Positions 61,688 to 64,000 of a stretch of DNA of 64,000 nucleotides are shown here, piece by piece. Both the position numbers and the translations under genes were made by a program. This DNA comes from Flavobacterium agri. GTDB lineage: Bacteria; Bacteroidota; Bacteroidia; Flavobacteriales; Flavobacteriaceae. Every line of letters begins with the position of its first letter. The first letter of the stretch is position 1. The notes under the pieces were generated by a model. It was not told the origin of the DNA. It made no database searches and saw only the letters and a list, made by a program, of their open reading frames with translations. Location of the stretch: contig NZ_JACBJI010000001.1 in the NCBI RefSeq assembly GCF_013401995.1, positions 680,905 to 744,904 on the forward strand, written 5' to 3'.

Positions 61688-62142
61688 TGGAAAAAGTCTC
61701 GCTTAGGATCGAAGCGCTTTTAAAAGAAGGCACTCGGTTTTTCATGCACGCGTCCGAAGATGAGCTATCGCGAAAACCTTCGCCCGAAAAATGGTCGAAG
61801 CGCGAAATCTTGGGACATTTGATCGATTCGGCCATCCACAATCTCGTGCGCTTTACCGAATCGCGATATCAAGCGCAGCCATACAAACACAGGCCTTACG
61901 ACCAAAACGAACTCGTGCGCATCAACGATTACCAGAATCAGGAAACCGAAGACCTGATGGTGTTGTGGCTTTCGTTGAACAGAAGAATCGCGTCACTTAT
62001 AGCATCGGTTTCCGAAAACGATCTTTCGATCCCGATCCAATTCACCGACGGAACGGCCAAAGACCTCAAATTCCTGATGACCGATTACGCCGATCATTTG
62101 GAGCATCATTTACGCCAGATCGACCCGAGCTTCGGACGTTAA
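61684..62142 (+). CDS. DinB-like four-helix metal-binding protein
   Basis: 152 residues. Metal-binding His residues lie in REILGHLIDSAIHN (first) and MTDYADHLEHHLRQID (last two), the DinB/YfiT pattern of a four-helix bundle binding Ni or Zn. Members include thiol-dependent S-transferases, but most are of unknown substrate. The start overlaps the phosphorylase stop (ATGATGG: ATG at 61684, with an alternative Met immediately next at 61687). Confidence 0.88.
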   Translation: MMEKVSLRIEALLKEGTRFFMHASEDELSRKPSPEKWSKREILGHLIDSAIHNLVRFTESRYQAQPYKHRPYDQNELVRINDYQNQETEDLMVLWLSLNRRIASLIASVSENDLSIPIQFTDGTAKDLKFLMTDYADHLEHHLRQIDPSFGR

Positions 62143-62196
62143 TATTTGGTGAAAGCGATTTGGCAATGGCTGTAAAAAATGTAATTTAATTTCGTT

Positions 62197-62256
62197 GGAT
62201 GAGATTCCTCCTTCGTCGGAATGCTCAAAGATTCCGACGAAGGAGGAATCTCATCC
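62197..62256. repeat. perfect 26-bp hairpin repeat
   Basis: Arm 62197-62222 (containing GAGATTCCTCCTTCGTCGGA) and its exact reverse complement 62231-62256, around loop GCTCAAAG. This is a perfect stem of 26 bp in the 136-nt gap between the DinB and substrate-binding protein genes. The words agattcctcc...gtcggaat occur as dispersed repeats in several environmental bacteria, from general knowledge. It would strongly affect readthrough or mRNA stability. Confidence 0.85.
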
Positions 62257-62278
62257 TCAAACCTTAAACTCAAGCTTC

Positions 62279-63124
62279 ATGAACCTAAAAATCGCCGGCG
62301 TTCCCGAACATTTCAACCTGCCATGGCATCTGTGCATCGAAAATGGTGACTTTGCAAAAGCCGGACTCGACGTACAATGGACCGACGTTCCCGAAGGCAC
62401 GGGCAAATTATGCCAAATGCTGCGATCGGGCGAAACCGATGTGGCCGTGATTCTCACCGAAGGCATCATCAAGGACATTTTGGCCGGAAATCCGTCGAAA
62501 ATTGTACAAATCTATGTGCAATCGCCTTTGATTTGGGGCATACACGTTGCGGCAAAATCCGATTACCTGACCATTTCGGATCTTAAAGGAACCACGGCGG
62601 CGATTTCAAGGAACGGTTCAGGCTCCCAACTTATGGCCTATGTGAATGCCGACAACCAACGCTGGCCCAAAGACGATCTCAAATTCGAAATCGTCCATAC
62701 GATAGACGGCGCGGTCGAAGCCTTGACAAACGGTACTGCCGATTATTTCATGTGGGAACGCTTTATGACCAAACCGCTCGTCGATAACGGGACTTTCAGG
62801 CGTGTAGGCGATTGTCCGACACCGTGGCCATGCTTCGTGATTGCGGTGAGAAGCGAGATTTTGGAGAACAATTCCGAAGCGATCGAAGCACTGCTTTCGG
62901 TCATCAATGAAAAAACGGCCGGATTCAAGCAGATTGCGGGAATCGACGAGCTATTATCGCATCGGTATCATCAAAAACCCGAAGACATCCGCCAATGGCT
63001 TTCGCTTACCGAATGGTCGCAGGCGAACTTTGGCGAATCGGTGTTAAACAATATTCAAAATCAATTGGCCGGCTTAGGCATTATTGTGAAAAAAGGTACT
63101 TTTGCCGATATCGTGCACGGCTGA
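62279..63124 (+). CDS. substrate-binding protein-like, no signal peptide
   Basis: 281 residues from the ATG at 62279 (MNLKIAGVPEHFNLPWHLCI); the longer frame start at 62195 lies inside the hairpin and is rejected. SsuA/THI5-like periplasmic-binding-protein fold: EGTGKLCQMLRSGETDVAVI, SDLKGTTAAISRNGSGSQLM, TNGTADYFMWERFMTKPLVD. There is no signal peptide or lipobox, and no permease or ATPase gene is near, so it probably acts in the cytoplasm as a ligand-binding or THI5-like protein; whether it makes a pyrimidine precursor is untested. Confidence 0.85.
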   Translation: MNLKIAGVPEHFNLPWHLCIENGDFAKAGLDVQWTDVPEGTGKLCQMLRSGETDVAVILTEGIIKDILAGNPSKIVQIYVQSPLIWGIHVAAKSDYLTISDLKGTTAAISRNGSGSQLMAYVNADNQRWPKDDLKFEIVHTIDGAVEALTNGTADYFMWERFMTKPLVDNGTFRRVGDCPTPWPCFVIAVRSEILENNSEAIEALLSVINEKTAGFKQIAGIDELLSHRYHQKPEDIRQWLSLTEWSQANFGESVLNNIQNQLAGLGIIVKKGTFADIVHG

Positions 63125-63140
63125 CACCGCGCTATTTCCC

Positions 63141-64000
63141 ATGGTAAAACTCAGCGAAATCCCTTTCCGCAAGATCAAAGACAGGCTTACGATCAAGAAG
63201 CCGTGGGACAACGTCATCATTTTTTTGCTCAACATATTGATCGCGATTCCGGTGTTCATCATCATGCACCGCTATATCATTGATCCGGGTTGGCCATACC
63301 ACATTGACCGCATTTTGCTTTTTGTCGGGATTTTGGTCGTCATCCAATTGGTATTGCGGCTTTTGCGTACGATTATCATCATCTGCATCGCGCTATATCT
63401 GGTGATGCTGGTTTGGGGAAGTCTTTTTGGAGGCTACGGATTCACGAGCGTTTTTGAGGATTACCGCTATATGGTCTATGCGATGAACGACAGCCCGAAC
63501 CCGCAGGATCTGATTTTGTCGCGTCTTTTGCCGTTTCCGAACAAATCGCGCATCCTTAAAGCCGTCCAATACGACAATCCGGCCGTGCGCAACTTTTCGG
63601 TCATGGCTACGACAGAGCATTTCCGCGATGTGAAAGGTTACGGAGATTACCGCACGATTATCCAGTGTTTCGCGGTTTTCAAGGAAATCAACAGCCGATG
63701 GAACTACGTAAGTGATCCGAAAGGACGCGAATACATCGCCACGGCTTCGGAATCACTGCGTTACCTGTCGGGCGATTGCGACGACCATTCGATCCTGATG
63801 TCGTCGTGCGTAAAAGCGATCGGAGGCACGCCACGGCTCATCCACACGGGCGGTCACATCTATCCCGAAATCCTTATCGGTACGAAAAGCGACCTCGAAA
63901 CCGTGAACTACCTGATCAAAAAAGTGCTGTTTCCGAAAGAAAGCAAAGACAAGACGATCCATTACCACATAGACGAGCGCGGACAGGTGTGGCTCAACCT
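63141..64000 (+). CDS. transglutaminase-like membrane protein, 5' part
   Basis: Reading frame open to the end of the window (286 codons). Two hydrophobic segments (about 32-51, 57-96 as a broad hairpin) are followed by a transglutaminase-like domain with the catalytic Cys in YLSGDCDDHSILMSSCVKAIGG and the His in HTGGHIYPEI. The Asp is expected downstream. Such proteins are cysteine peptidases or crosslinkers at the membrane. The start ATG at 63141 lies 14 nt after the previous stop; a TACTTTTG element sits upstream within the end of that gene (63097-63104) and may drive it. Confidence 0.85.
   Translation, partial: MVKLSEIPFRKIKDRLTIKKPWDNVIIFLLNILIAIPVFIIMHRYIIDPGWPYHIDRILLFVGILVVIQLVLRLLRTIIIICIALYLVMLVWGSLFGGYGFTSVFEDYRYMVYAMNDSPNPQDLILSRLLPFPNKSRILKAVQYDNPAVRNFSVMATTEHFRDVKGYGDYRTIIQCFAVFKEINSRWNYVSDPKGREYIATASESLRYLSGDCDDHSILMSSCVKAIGGTPRLIHTGGHIYPEILIGTKSDLETVNYLIKKVLFPKESKDKTIHYHIDERGQVWLN

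Overview
The window looks like chromosomal DNA of a member of the Bacteroidota, most probably Flavobacteriaceae. The signs are type IX secretion (T9SS) C-terminal sorting domains, an OmpA protein with calcium-binding thrombospondin-type repeats, promoters matching the flavobacterial TAnnTTTG -7 element, a fused alpha/beta branched-chain 2-oxoacid dehydrogenase, and short palindromic intergenic repeats of the kind common in Flavobacterium. No rRNA, tRNA, CRISPR array, insertion sequence or phage gene was found. Base composition is fairly even except for an AT-rich gap at about 22.2-23.06 kb. All assignments come from reading the sequence; no database search was run.

Layout. 0-10.3 kb: end of a sensor histidine kinase, an LTA-synthase-like sulfatase-fold enzyme, an OmpA porin, small conserved proteins, an endonuclease V/DUF763 gene pair, a DoxX-like protein and a superfamily 2 helicase. 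10.4-20.5 kb: a five-gene exopolysaccharide operon that resembles Pel but is rearranged. It holds a PelF-like glycosyltransferase, a PelG-like transporter with an N-terminal extension, a stand-alone PelA-type glycoside hydrolase, a large membrane protein of unknown function, and a 1300-residue lipoprotein that appears to join a PelA-like deacetylase to a PelB-like TPR plus outer-membrane barrel. 20.5-28.2 kb: a T9SS-secreted DUF4874/DUF4832 protein, CbpA/CbpM chaperones, a cNMP/CBS/DUF294 protein with a degenerate DEDDh exonuclease-fold partner, pirin and OsmC.

28.1-34.3 kb: an eight-gene, minus-strand operon, mostly joined by 4-nt overlaps (flavoprotein, methyltransferase, type III polyketide synthase, FabL-like enoyl reductase, FabZ-like dehydratase, ketosynthase, ACP, phosphopantetheinyl transferase). 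It looks like a self-contained route to a methylated, oxidised alkyl-resorcinol, alkyl-pyrone or alkyl-quinone lipid. 34.5-38.2 kb: acetyl-CoA synthetase, a small membrane protein and an MFS transporter. 38.3-52.7 kb: an aromatic catabolism region (flavin reductase, fused aryl-CoA monooxygenase/old-yellow-enzyme, anthranilate/benzoate-type CoA ligase, thioesterase, nitrilase, permease, gentisate-dioxygenase-like cupin, FAH-type hydrolase, maleate isomerase). Its logic is aryl acid -> aryl-CoA -> hydroxyaryl-CoA -> gentisate-like acid -> maleylpyruvate -> maleate + pyruvate -> fumarate. Inside it lie a T9SS protein and an internally deleted paralogue of that protein.

52.8-64 kb: four tiny hydrophilic or membrane genes with clear terminators, a GH130 enzyme, methionine-type aminotransferase, branched-chain 2-oxoacid dehydrogenase, a 2-oxoglutarate/Fe oxygenase, SUI1/YciH factor, nucleoside phosphorylase, DinB protein, an orphan substrate-binding protein without signal peptide, and a transglutaminase-like membrane protein cut by the window end. 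The strongest candidates for undescribed biology are the rearranged Pel-like locus and the type III PKS/mini-FAS operon.
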